A DNA stretch of 64,000 nt, taken from assembly GCA_002862125.1 (NCBI GenBank), contig PHSP01000001.1, positions 620,001 to 684,000 of the forward strand, read 5' to 3'. Shown here piece by piece: positions 8,643 to 16,887 of the stretch. Made by a program: the position numbers and the translations under genes. The notes under the pieces were generated by a model that saw only the letters and a list, made by a program, of their open reading frames with translations, was not told the origin of the DNA and ran no database searches. Origin of the DNA: Methylobacter sp. KS41 (lineage in GTDB: Bacteria; Pseudomonadota; Gammaproteobacteria; Methylococcales; Methylomonadaceae). The stretch's first letter is position 1. Each line of letters starts with the position of its first letter.

Positions 8643-9554
8643 ATGAGCTTGGACAACACCTCACACCCCGGTAGACCGGGGCCCGAGGAGTTGGTTCCGT
8701 CGCGCTATGCGCTGCGGGTCGGCGAAATTGACGTACTGGTAATCAGCGATGGGGTGCTGCCGCTGCCAGCCAAGACCTTGGCCACCAATGCCGCCCCAGC
8801 CGACCTGATGAACTGGCTGAACCACATGTTCCTGCCGCCGGAAATGTTTGATTGGCCGCTGAACGTGCTCGTGGCACGCAGCGGCAACCAGACCATCCTT
8901 GTCGACGCGGGGCTGGGCGCACAGTACCCGGGCTTCCCGCGGGCCGGGCAGTTTCCCCAGCGACTCGAGGCCGCCGGCATCGACCTGGCGTCCGTGACCG
9001 ACGTGGTGATCACCCACCTGCACATGGACCACGTGGGCGGGCTGCTCGTCGACGGGATGAAGGAGCGACTTCGTTCGGACGTGCGGATCCACGTGGCCGC
9101 CGCCGAAGTCGCGTTCTGGGCGTTGCCTGATTTCACCCACACGGACATGCCGACGCCGGTGCCGGCCGTGCTCCGGTCGACCGCCACGCGCTTCCTGAAC
9201 GAGTACCACAGCCAGCTGCGGACGTTCGAGGAGGAGTACGAGGTGGCACCGGGAGTGGTCGTCTGTCGCACCGGCGGTCACTCCCCCGGGCACAGCGTGG
9301 TCCGCCTGGCGTCCGGAGGCGACCGGCTGACGTTCGCCGGCGACGCCGTGTTCCCGTGCGGGTTCGACCACCCAGACTGGTACAACGGCTTCGATCACGA
9401 CCCCGATGAGGCGGCCCGCGTCCGTGTCCGTCTTTTGCGGGAGCTGGCGGCGACTGGCGAGCCACTGGTGGCCGCTCATCTGTCGTTCCCGTTCGGCCGG
9501 GTGGCGGTCGACGGCGACGCTTTTCGTTGGGTAGCGGGCTTCTGGGACTACTGA
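8643..9554 (+). CDS. Metallo-beta-lactamase-fold hydrolase
   Basis: A 303-residue MBL-fold enzyme of the quorum-quenching-lactonase/alkylsulfatase-like type. I choose ATG 8643 (MSLDNTSHPG) because gcaggagac lies just upstream and the longer frame begins with a leftover of another gene. Metal ligands are visible: THLHMDHVGG (HxHxDH) near residue 123, GGHSPGHS near 212, AGDAVF near 233, and AAHLSFPFG near 278. Its GC content is higher than that of its neighbours. It sits inside the remnants of an AhpD-like gene, so it arrived later than the rest of the operon. Substrate unknown. Confidence 0.9.
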   Translation: MSLDNTSHPGRPGPEELVPSRYALRVGEIDVLVISDGVLPLPAKTLATNAAPADLMNWLNHMFLPPEMFDWPLNVLVARSGNQTILVDAGLGAQYPGFPRAGQFPQRLEAAGIDLASVTDVVITHLHMDHVGGLLVDGMKERLRSDVRIHVAAAEVAFWALPDFTHTDMPTPVPAVLRSTATRFLNEYHSQLRTFEEEYEVAPGVVVCRTGGHSPGHSVVRLASGGDRLTFAGDAVFPCGFDHPDWYNGFDHDPDEAARVRVRLLRELAATGEPLVAAHLSFPFGRVAVDGDAFRWVAGFWDY

Positions 9555-9613
9555 CCGCTTGTTCGGTTAGAGCCTATGTCTAGCCTTTGCTCCCCGTGCA
9601 AGCGGTCTGCCCT

Positions 9614-9805
9614 GGCCGGACAGAAGCCCTAACCCGGATCACGGTGGGTCACGCGCCAGACGAGGTTTACAAGAAGGTGCGCCGTGAGTTATCCGACGAG
9701 AAGCTCATTGCGCTTTCGATAGCCATCGGTGCGATCAACCTGTGGAACCGCACGGCCATCGTCTTTCACAACAAGCAATACAAGAACCGCGGCCGGGCGA
9801 CATGA
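9614..9805 (+). pseudogene. 3' fragment of the interrupted AhpD-like gene
   Basis: The frame ending at 9805 encodes EALTRITVGHAPDEVYKKVR and then LIALSIAIGAINLWNR, parallel to residues ~95-140 of the intact AhpD-like gene at 8113 (ESLTRIAENHAPDAVYEE, LIALSIGIAMINAWNR). The central part with the CxxC motif is missing and has been replaced by the MBL-fold gene. No start codon with a Shine-Dalgarno sequence fits this piece. Confidence 0.75.
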
Positions 9806-9849
9806 CCCATGGCCGCGTAATCAGTCACAGCAAAACTTAGGAGACCGAC

Positions 9850-10621
9850 ATGAGTATCATGGCCACTTTCAACAATAAGGTCGTTATTGTCACGGGCGGC
9901 CGTTCCGGCATCGGCCACGCCGCGGCATTGACCTTTGCCAGACAGGGCGCAAAGACAATCATCACGGGTCGCCGCTTGGCACCGCTCGAGGAGGCAGCCG
10001 CAGCCCACCCCAACCCAACCCAACCTTATCGGTCTGGTTGCGGATGCCGCTTTGCCCGGCGATGCCGTGCGCACCATAGTACGGGCCATCGATTCGTGGG
10101 GCCGCCTCGATGTGCTGGTGAACAACGCCGGCGCGGGCACCATCCTCCCACTGACCGAAGCCACCGCCGATCGGATCACAAACATCCTCGCCGTGAACGT
10201 GCTTGGCCCGAGCCTCCTTGCACGGGCTGCGCTCCCCTATCTGACGGCGACAAAAGGAACGATCATCAACATCTCGAGCACATTCGGCCACAAACCGGCA
10301 GTCGGACTCTCCCATTACGCCGCCAGCAAGGCGGCGTTGGAGCATCTCACTCGCTGCTGGGCGCTGGAGCTGGCTCCCCATGGCGTCCGCGTCAATGCCG
10401 TCGCAGCCGGTCCGACTGAATCGGGCGCATTAACAGGCATGATGGGGCTCTCACCGGAACAGGCTGCGGTCATCAAGGAACAGGAACGCGAGCGCATCCC
10501 GCTCAAGCGGCGCGGCAATCCGGATGATGTGGCCCGCTGGATCGTCTCGCTCGCCGATCCGGCTTCCGAATGGGTGACGGGACAAGTCATTGCGGTCGAT
10601 GGCGGCCTGGGTCTCGCCTAG
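9850..10621 (+). pseudogene. Short-chain dehydrogenase with a repeat-expansion frameshift
   Basis: A classical SDR of about 253 residues encoded in two frames. Frame one (from ATG 9850, after aggagac) gives VVIVTGGRSGIGHAAAL, the cofactor motif, up to EEAAAAHPN. Frame two resumes at 10025 with LIGLVAD, DVLVNNAGAG, IINISS (catalytic Ser region), YAASKAALEHL (YxxxK) and the C-terminal VTGQVIAVDGG. The junction is a threefold tandem repeat of ccaac (10010-10024). Removing two repeat units (10 bases) joins HPN to LIG in frame. As it stands no full-length enzyme would be made, unless the repeat slips or the base calls are wrong. Confidence 0.85.
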
Positions 10622-10665
10622 ACAGAACGCGCAAGTCCGGCCGAGAGCGCTCATCCGGCTTTTAT

Positions 10666-12264
10666 TTATTCCGGTAACCCTGCTCTTCGCAGGCCGTCTG
10701 CGAACATGGCGAAATCTTGCGGTCGATGTATCGGCAGCCAGTCTTTGAGATTGGATATACGCAACGAGGCATCGAGCCGGCGCAAATGGCGCATTGCTCG
10801 CCGCGCTTCGTCCATTCGCCCGGACAACGCATGGCTTGCCGCGATGATGGCGACCACCATCAGAAAAGTCGGCAAATCCGTGAAAGCCTTCTCTGCCCAG
10901 GACGAAGCTACATCGAAGCGCCCGGCGAACAGGTGCGCTGCCGCCAATCCGGCCTGCATTCGGTACATTTCAGGGTCAAGGGGACTCAAACGCATGGCGT
11001 GCTCGAAATGTTCAATGGCGCTGTCGGGCTCGCCATGCCAAACCCTCAGAAATCCACCTAGGAACCAGGCCGCAGCCAGGTCCGGATTGAGCACGAGCGC
11101 TCTATCCAACAATGCGATACCACCATCGAGGTCGCCATCCAGATGCCCAAGCGCATGGCCACTTCGGGTGAGCGCGACAGCATCGTTCTTGCCCAATTCC
11201 ACGGCCTGGCGGGCCAATCGAGTGCCTTCGGCAATTTCCTGCACAGGGTCCGTCATCCAACCGTTGACTTTGTTCCAGAAATGACACCATGCCGCCATCG
11301 CATAAGCGGATGCGTAATTCGGATCGAGCTCGATCGCTTTCGAAAACAGCAAGAGCGCTTCGTCAATCGCGTCCTTGCTTCCTTTGTGTACGTTCGCCAC
11401 GCCGCGCAGATAATAATCGTAGGCGTCGAGGTTTTCAGTGGGTTTCCGCTTGGCGCGTTCAATCTCGGCATGTTCCATCTGCGGCGCGATAGCGCCCACC
11501 ACGCTCGCAGCGACCTGATCCTGGAGATCGAAGATATCGCCAAGCGTGCTCTCGAAACGTTCTGCCCAGAAATTCCTCCCGGTCGCTGCATCGATCAGCT
11601 GGCCGGTGATGCGCACACGGTTTGCAGATTTACGGACGCTGCCTTCCAGCACATAGCGCACGCCCAGTTCGCGACCCACCTGCCTCATGTCCACGGCGCG
11701 GCCCTTATAGGTGAAGCTGGAGTTACGAGCAATAACATACAGCCAGCGCATGCGCGACAACGCCGCGATGATATCCTCCACCACGCCGTCCGCAAAATAC
11801 TCCTGCTCGAAATCGCCGCTCAAGTTAAGGAACGGCAAGACGGCAATGGAAGGTTTTTCAAGAGGGACCGGCGCGCCCAGAAGGGATTCAGTCGATTCGG
11901 CCAGATCGACCTTCACTGAACTCATGTCCTCCGCCGATGGTATTTCCTTGACTTCGCCGACGAATCGAAATCCTTTGCGCGCAACCGTTCGGATTAGACG
12001 CTGATCCCGGCCATTATCACCGATCGCCCTACGCGCCGCGTTAATGTGACTGGTCAAGGTTGATTCCGAAACGATCCGCCCACACCAAACCGCATCGAGC
12101 ATGTCATCCTTGTTGACCACACGTTCGCGGTTTTCCACCAGGTAAATCAAGAGATCAAAGACTTGCGGCCCAACAACAATCCCGCCTGTTGCCCCGGTCA
12201 ACTCACGCCGAACAGGATCGAGCTTGTAGTCTTCAAATGCAAAATGCACTTTGGCGCTCCTCAT
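10666..12264 (-). CDS. CadC/TolB-type transcriptional regulator with TPR repeats
   Basis: A 532-residue cytosolic regulator. Residues 1-105 are an OmpR/PhoB-type winged helix (FDLLIYLVENRERVVNKDDM, ESTLTSHINAARRAIGD). Near 135 comes the PSIAVLPFLNLSGDFEQEYF segment found in CadC-like and adenylate-cyclase-associated proteins, with a TolB-type fold up to about 260. The C-terminal half is TPR-like (repeated A-x-LD-P-x-A segments such as KAIELDPNYASAYAMA). No transmembrane helix is visible. It is convergent with the operon ending at 10621 and shares its GC-rich base use, so it arrived with that operon and is the obvious candidate regulator. The signal is unknown. Confidence 0.88.
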   Translation of the reverse strand: MRSAKVHFAFEDYKLDPVRRELTGATGGIVVGPQVFDLLIYLVENRERVVNKDDMLDAVWCGRIVSESTLTSHINAARRAIGDNGRDQRLIRTVARKGFRFVGEVKEIPSAEDMSSVKVDLAESTESLLGAPVPLEKPSIAVLPFLNLSGDFEQEYFADGVVEDIIAALSRMRWLYVIARNSSFTYKGRAVDMRQVGRELGVRYVLEGSVRKSANRVRITGQLIDAATGRNFWAERFESTLGDIFDLQDQVAASVVGAIAPQMEHAEIERAKRKPTENLDAYDYYLRGVANVHKGSKDAIDEALLLFSKAIELDPNYASAYAMAAWCHFWNKVNGWMTDPVQEIAEGTRLARQAVELGKNDAVALTRSGHALGHLDGDLDGGIALLDRALVLNPDLAAAWFLGGFLRVWHGEPDSAIEHFEHAMRLSPLDPEMYRMQAGLAAAHLFAGRFDVASSWAEKAFTDLPTFLMVVAIIAASHALSGRMDEARRAMRHLRRLDASLRISNLKDWLPIHRPQDFAMFADGLRRAGLPE

Positions 12265-12593
12265 TTCGTGCGCGAGAGTAGCGACCGTTGTTTTGGTCGC
12301 CAGACCATTATCTGAGCCCGGGCTGGTTATCTCATGCAGCTTAGTGATTCATAAATATAATAATACCGCATTTTCTCATAAAAAATACCTTGATTTTATT
12401 GGATTTTACTGATTTCGAAAGGCTTTGTTGCAAAAAATGGGTGAGGTAAAAATAAATTATTTGAGATGGTCGGTTAGTTAGAAAAAAGCTCTCCATATGC
12501 TACTGGCAATTAACTTCGTCTTTCAACAGCATACATTTCCCTGAATCGTCAACACTCCGTTTGTGAAAAACGATGATGATATAGGAGACGAAG

Positions 12594-12793
12594 TTGGTAA
12601 AGCGACATTTGAAATACCCTCACCCTAATCTCTCCCAAAGGGAGCTGTCTCTTGATCACAAGTTAGCAACCCATTGATTTAGAACAACAATAAAAAAGCA
12701 AAAAAAATATATTTGATTGATTTTATTGATATTTAGGTTAAATGTGACTAAGAGACAGCAAAGGGAGAGGGGGACTTTGTGTCGCTTTACTAA
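12594..12793. repeat. Palindromic intergenic repeat split by a small inserted element
   Basis: Outer arms ttggtaaagcgaca (12594-12607) and tgtcgctttactaa (12780-12793) are inverted with one mismatch. Next to them lies ccctcaccctaatctctccc and its partner gggagaggggg, a palindrome of the kind often dispersed between bacterial genes. Removing the inserted element and one copy of its 9-bp duplication leaves a 77-bp imperfect hairpin. No copy of the whole hairpin is seen elsewhere in the window. Confidence 0.6.
12645..12758. mobile_element. Non-autonomous IS50/IS4-like miniature element (MITE), 114 bp
   Basis: The ends are inverted: ctgtctcttgatcaca at the left and the complement of ctgtctcttagtcaca at the right. 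They resemble the Tn5/IS50 mosaic end (CTGTCTCTTATACACA). The element is flanked by perfect 9-bp direct repeats caaagggag (12636-12644 and 12759-12767), the duplication length of that IS group. Inside is only AT-rich sequence with no open frame, so it must be mobilised by a transposase elsewhere. Confidence 0.8.
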
Positions 12794-13019
12794 CACAGGA
12801 CTCTATATCTGAGAGTTCAACTACGCCAATTACGGTTGCAGATGGAACCCACTTCATTGCGAAATTCTGTATTACCATAAGTTGAAAACCCACGATGGAT
12901 CATTCCTATTTGTTTAACGCCTAAACCGAAGAGCCAGTGGTCGCTTTAGTGTCCGGCGTCAACTATCCTGGCCGGATTGACGACAATTACCCTGGCCGGT
13001 TTTAGTTAAAAAAAATGGG

Positions 13020-13757
13020 TTATTTTTTTAAGCTCTGTTTTTTTCGATAACTTTCTCCTTCGATTTCAATAATGGTGGCATGATGAATAATGCGATCAAT
13101 AGCTGCAACAGTCATCATGGTGTCTGGAAAGATTTGATCCCAATGACTGAAAGGTTGGTTAGAGGTGATGATTAAGCTGCCGCTCTCATAACGATGCGCA
13201 ATGAATTCAAATAACACCTGGGTTTCGGCATCAGTTTTTTTAACATAACCAATATCATCAATAACCAAGACCTGATATTTATCCAGTCTCGTCATGGCGG
13301 TCATTAAATCCAGATCGCGCTTGGCTTGCTGCAGGCTTTGAACGAGTGCCACAGCCGAGAACCATTTAACCCGTACCTTTTGTTCTATTAAGTGAGCGGC
13401 TAGTGCGGCGGCAATATGCGATTTTCCGACCCCCGATGGCCCGATTAACAAGACGTTTCCGGCATGGTGCACCCAATCAGTCAGGTCTTTCAACGCAATC
13501 ACCTGCTGTTGCACGGAGGCGCTAAGTTCTGTCAAATTCAGATTGGCAAAACGTTTATCGGCAGGAAATTTTGCTTCGCTGATCCATTTTTGCACCCGTT
13601 TTTGATAACGATCCGCTACTTCCTGTTCACAAAGTCCCGATAAATAGCGGATATGGCCATAGCCTTTTTCAATTGCCTGCTCTTGATGGCGTTGATAATG
13701 CCGACTAAAGGCAGGCAGCTTGAGCTCTTTCAGTAACAAGTCGATGGTTTCAGGCAT
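13020..13757 (-). CDS. istB: IS21-family helper ATPase IstB
   Basis: AAA+ helper of IS21 transposition that remodels target DNA and partners with IstA. ATG 13757 (MPETIDLLLKEL) gives 245 residues, normal for IstB. The Walker A LLIGPSGVGKSHIAAAL lies near residue 105, the Walker B VLVIDDIGYV near 165, and sensor-type ITSNQPFSHW near 205. The start overlaps the istA stop by 8 bases, the usual coupling in this family. Confidence 0.95.
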   Translation of the reverse strand: MPETIDLLLKELKLPAFSRHYQRHQEQAIEKGYGHIRYLSGLCEQEVADRYQKRVQKWISEAKFPADKRFANLNLTELSASVQQQVIALKDLTDWVHHAGNVLLIGPSGVGKSHIAAALAAHLIEQKVRVKWFSAVALVQSLQQAKRDLDLMTAMTRLDKYQVLVIDDIGYVKKTDAETQVLFEFIAHRYESGSLIITSNQPFSHWDQIFPDTMMTVAAIDRIIHHATIIEIEGESYRKKQSLKK

Positions 13758-15267
13758 GACCCGCCTCCGTGTGATACCAATGACCCTGTAACAGACCATC
13801 ATAGCCCGCTAAATCCTGCTGCCGTTCTGGAATAGAAGGCACCGGTTCATGGCCTAAATAACGCTCTTGTAGGACTTTGAGGCTAGGCAGCGGCCTGTTG
13901 CTATCGACGCCAGCGAGTAACCCATTACCTAACCGCTCTTCACAGTTATAATCCTTAGCAATACGCAGCACACCCACGATCCATTTGCAGGCCTCTCTGG
14001 ACTCAAACTGTTGATCACAGTGTAGCCATAACTTTCGATACGTCTCCGTAGGTAATAACTCATTCCGAAACTGTAAAAACCGGAACGCTTGGGGTTTAGC
14101 TGACAGGCTATGAATGATATGGCGATAATCAATGCATCGGCCCCGATCCTGGCCAGCTTTAGGGTAAACACGTGCGAGAGTGCTGGTTAATGTTTGGCCC
14201 ACAAAAAAAGCCAGACGATCATGATAAACATGGACACGAACGTTTTCACCAATCAGTCTTGATGGCACGGTATAAAGTACCCTTTTGACTTCCAAGGTAC
14301 TGCTACGCGTCACTTTCAGACTGAGCTCGCTATAGTCCATGAAGCGTTCATCCGGTAGTGCCTGCAAGGCCAACTGCTCATCTTTAAAGCGGCTCTGACA
14401 GCGTTTGTTTAAGCGCCCGGTGACGGTATCCAGAAACGCCTGATAGTCTTTAATGGTGGCAAAGTTGCAACTACCTCTCAGTTTCAGGGCCTGATCCAGG
14501 CGGCGCTTGAAGGAACCATGCGCACACTCAATCGCACCGTTTTCATGGCTCACCCCGCGATTATTACGCGTGGCCTGCAGGTTGTAATGGGTGCAGAGTG
14601 CCTCATAAGACTGCGTCAGCTTCTGCTCTTCGACACTATTATTAAAAGCTGCACTTAAACTGTCGGTGCGATGTTCGATAGGACTACCACCCGCACGGAA
14701 CAAGGCTGATTGTAAGCCATCGGCTAAGGCGGAATAACTTTCACCGCCCAAAATGATCTGTACATACCGCCAACCGCTATAAGCAAACCGGAACTGGTAC
14801 AAAAGATGGGCAAACACTTCACCCTGGATAGTAATGTCGGTATTCGGATGACTGAAGTCAGATAAGCCCTGCTGTCCAGGGGGTACAGACTGGCGAAAGA
14901 TAACAGTCTTACCTGGCCCTTCGGTTGCCTTCCAATGTTTGACGCGACGCTGAAGGGTGCGCAATACACGGTAGGGAAATTGTCCGGCGTGTTCATCTTC
15001 CAGATATTCCCAGAGTGTTAAGCCCGTTAGCTGCGGTTCTGTTTCTAATAGCGGCACCAATTCATTTTCCCAAATGGCCTCTAAAGGATCTTCGCGAGTG
15101 CGCCAATGACGTTCTCCGGGAATCGATTGCCGCTCACCTTTTTCTATTCTGCGGCCTGATCGCTCTGAAATAGCAGCACAAGCAGCGGCTGTTTCTTGGC
15201 GTTTTCCTTGTTGACGTTTGCTCATATATAAACTCTCTTGATGGTGAGTGATACGTTTTCCAGGCAA
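13750..15267 (-). CDS. istA: IS21-family transposase IstA
   Basis: DDE transposase of 505 residues. It begins MPGKRITHHQESLYM, the normal family start, with an N-terminal helix-turn-helix (ETAAACAAISERSGRRIEKG). The RNase-H-like core shows Asp in GLSDFSHPNTD near residue 137, Asp in EHRTDSLSAAFN near 200 and Glu in NRGVSHENGAIECAHG near 240. The C-terminal part with YSELSLKVTRSSTLEVKRV is a beta-barrel region known from IstA. It appears intact, so the element may be active. Confidence 0.95.
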   Translation of the reverse strand: MPGKRITHHQESLYMSKRQQGKRQETAAACAAISERSGRRIEKGERQSIPGERHWRTREDPLEAIWENELVPLLETEPQLTGLTLWEYLEDEHAGQFPYRVLRTLQRRVKHWKATEGPGKTVIFRQSVPPGQQGLSDFSHPNTDITIQGEVFAHLLYQFRFAYSGWRYVQIILGGESYSALADGLQSALFRAGGSPIEHRTDSLSAAFNNSVEEQKLTQSYEALCTHYNLQATRNNRGVSHENGAIECAHGSFKRRLDQALKLRGSCNFATIKDYQAFLDTVTGRLNKRCQSRFKDEQLALQALPDERFMDYSELSLKVTRSSTLEVKRVLYTVPSRLIGENVRVHVYHDRLAFFVGQTLTSTLARVYPKAGQDRGRCIDYRHIIHSLSAKPQAFRFLQFRNELLPTETYRKLWLHCDQQFESREACKWIVGVLRIAKDYNCEERLGNGLLAGVDSNRPLPSLKVLQERYLGHEPVPSIPERQQDLAGYDGLLQGHWYHTEAGHA

Positions 15268-15368
15268 GGGTTGACTCCAAATAAATTGAAATCCACCGTT
15301 GTCCTACATATCGGTCAACCGGTCAAGATAGTTGTCGCCGAACCGGACAGGGTAATTGTCGCCGAACA

Positions 15369-15663
15369 AATGTAGGATATCTCCGTTTTCAAGAGGAATG
15401 ATCAAGGTATTCCAGAAGTAACCTTGCACCACTGTAACATCAGGGCTGATTGCCAAATATGAAATATGGTTATGAGCAGCGTGACCACCCACTAGAACAA
15501 TTTCATCATCAGCTAAAGAAATTAATTGGTACGAGGAAGCAAACAAGGAAGCTAACCAGCTAACTCGGTAGCTTATGGGCTTAATGGATTTTGTTTTCAA
15601 AAATAACAGGTCCGTTGTTTGAACTGAAAAAACACAGATTTCTGTCGGCTCGTGGATTCTCAA
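15369..15663 (-). pseudogene. Unknown gene fragment truncated by the IS21 element
   Basis: A minus-strand frame with DLLFLKTKSIKPISYRVSWL near its start and VVQGYFWNTLIIPLENGD near the end runs straight into the IS21 terminus at 15368. It has no recognised family and no ATG; the frame is open upstream to about 15708 without one. A possible downstream remainder (HWLFGLGVKQIGMIHRGF on the minus strand at about 12817-12946) lies on the far side of the element, but the frames do not join simply. Confidence 0.4.
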
Positions 15664-15915
15664 GCTCTTAATTATTTCAGCCAGCGAAAAAATATTGTGT
15701 TAATAACTTTGCCATGCACCCAATGCAGCCAACAAACAATGCTATCTTAGACAGGCAACTTGCTCACCTTTTCCCGTCGCAGTTCTTTGAATGTTAGACT
15801 ATACTGGATCAAGTCAATCAAACATAATAGATGTTTATCATAATTAACACTCGCTTAAATTTAAATATTAGAATAAAAATTTAGCATCAATTATTACGGA
15901 CATATCAAAAATAGT

Positions 15916-16374
15916 ATGGCTAGAAGAAGAAAAGGTAGTTTCTTTGAAGACTTGATTGGTGTTGCAGCAGCATTACCTTGGTGGGCTGGCATGCTATTAG
16001 CTTTAATCAGTTATTTTTTTCTACATAACATCGCTACCGCACCACAAGTAAATACAGCCAATTTAGTACCTGGACAACTGGGTTCTTTTGCGGTTGGCCA
16101 ATTAAAAAGAACACTGGCCTTATTTGGGCAATATATCCTTCCATTTGCATTTTCACTTGGTGCGATTTTGTCGTTTATTCGTAATAAAAAAGACAAGAAT
16201 GAAAAATCAACATACTCACCATACTCAAAACCAAATACCACTGAAAACAGTCCATCATGCCCGAATTGCGGCAGTTCAATGGTAAAACGAACAGCGAAGA
16301 AAGGTGTCAATGCTGGCAGATATTTTTGGGGTTGCTCATCGTTCCCTAATTGTTATGGTAAAAGAAGTTATTAA
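15916..16374 (+). CDS. Membrane protein with C-terminal topoisomerase-type zinc ribbon
   Basis: A 152-residue protein. It begins MARRRKGSFFEDLIGVAAAL, followed by two hydrophobic segments (ALPWWAGMLLALISYFFL near residue 20 and LFGQYILPFAFSLGAILSF near 70). The C-terminal ~40 residues form a zinc ribbon like those of bacterial topoisomerase I: CPNCGSSMVKRTAKKG, then FWGCSSFPNC. Proteins with the same start and ribbon usually carry an Mrr-type nuclease domain between them (from general knowledge of this group); here only a short basic linker is present, so this is probably a nuclease-less variant. Confidence 0.75.
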   Translation: MARRRKGSFFEDLIGVAAALPWWAGMLLALISYFFLHNIATAPQVNTANLVPGQLGSFAVGQLKRTLALFGQYILPFAFSLGAILSFIRNKKDKNEKSTYSPYSKPNTTENSPSCPNCGSSMVKRTAKKGVNAGRYFWGCSSFPNCYGKRSY

Positions 16375-16393
16375 CTAAATTCAGTTTGAAATA

Positions 16394-16693
16394 ATGATGG
16401 TTAGTGAGAGCGATAACTACACATTTGCCCACCACCGCCGAAATACCATTGATCACTGCGGCGGAATGGGATTGGCTAAAAAAGGACTGGCCTTACTGCC
16501 TCTGGAACAGCTTCGGGAAATCGTCCAGGACATCGCTGCATTAACCGAGCAGACATCGCGCCCCAGTATCCGCTCGATGTTGGATAGGTCAGCGGGTACC
16601 TGTCGGGTCTGTGCCTACCGCCCTGCGTGGGCATCATTACTGTGCACTGTCTTGCTTGGTTCTAGTCATTACCATAATTTTTGCCCGAGCTAG
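16394..16693 (+). CDS. Uncharacterised short open frame
   Basis: A 99-codon frame with LPLEQLREIVQDIAALTEQT in the middle and a cysteine-rich end (AGTCRVCAYRPAW). No family is recognised, and no clear Shine-Dalgarno sequence precedes the start 19 bases after the upstream gene. Another frame over the same region (AEIPLITAAEWDWLKKDWP) is equally coherent, so the real coding frame is uncertain and this may be a degraded gene. Confidence 0.25.
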   Translation: MMVSESDNYTFAHHRRNTIDHCGGMGLAKKGLALLPLEQLREIVQDIAALTEQTSRPSIRSMLDRSAGTCRVCAYRPAWASLLCTVLLGSSHYHNFCPS

Positions 16694-16881
16694 TAAAACG
16701 AGACGTAACCATACTGTCGAAGGTCTCCTTCGAGCCAATCGATTACAGCACTAAGTTCATCGTCATTAATAGATGGACGAATGCGGTCACAAAACTGTGA
16801 GCGCAGTTGTCGCAGCCCATAGATATCCTTTATACAGATGCCGATAGGTAGGAGGAGTCCATACCATGGACCTGCTAGCTA
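16690..16881 (-). pseudogene. Possible 3' gene fragment
   Basis: A 63-codon minus-strand frame without any ATG, GTG or TTG encodes KDIYGLRQLRSQFCDRIRPS and ends DWLEGDLRQYGYVSFY. It reads like the end of a real protein but no family is recognised. It is co-oriented with and downstream of the AhpD-like gene at 16888. Confidence 0.25.
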
Positions 16882-16887
16882 CGGAAA

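Larger units (their letters stand above)
12950..15368. mobile_element. IS21-family insertion sequence
   Basis: Contains istA and istB with terminal repeats. The left end reads tgtccggcgtcaactatcct and the complement of the right end reads tgttcggcgacaattaccct; further subterminal copies of the same motif follow at both ends, as is typical for IS21. I could not find a clear target duplication next to the ends, so either the duplication has decayed or the ends recombined with another copy. It interrupts a minus-strand frame on its right (15369-15663). Confidence 0.85.

Noticed and set aside
8568-9554. Metallo-hydrolase starting at 8568
   Set aside because: The first 25 codons match the start of an AhpD-like protein; ATG 8643 has its own ribosome site.
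12419-12440. ggctttgttgcaaa, resembling an IS6/IS26-type end
   Set aside because: Only one such end is visible and no IS6 transposase or partner repeat is nearby.
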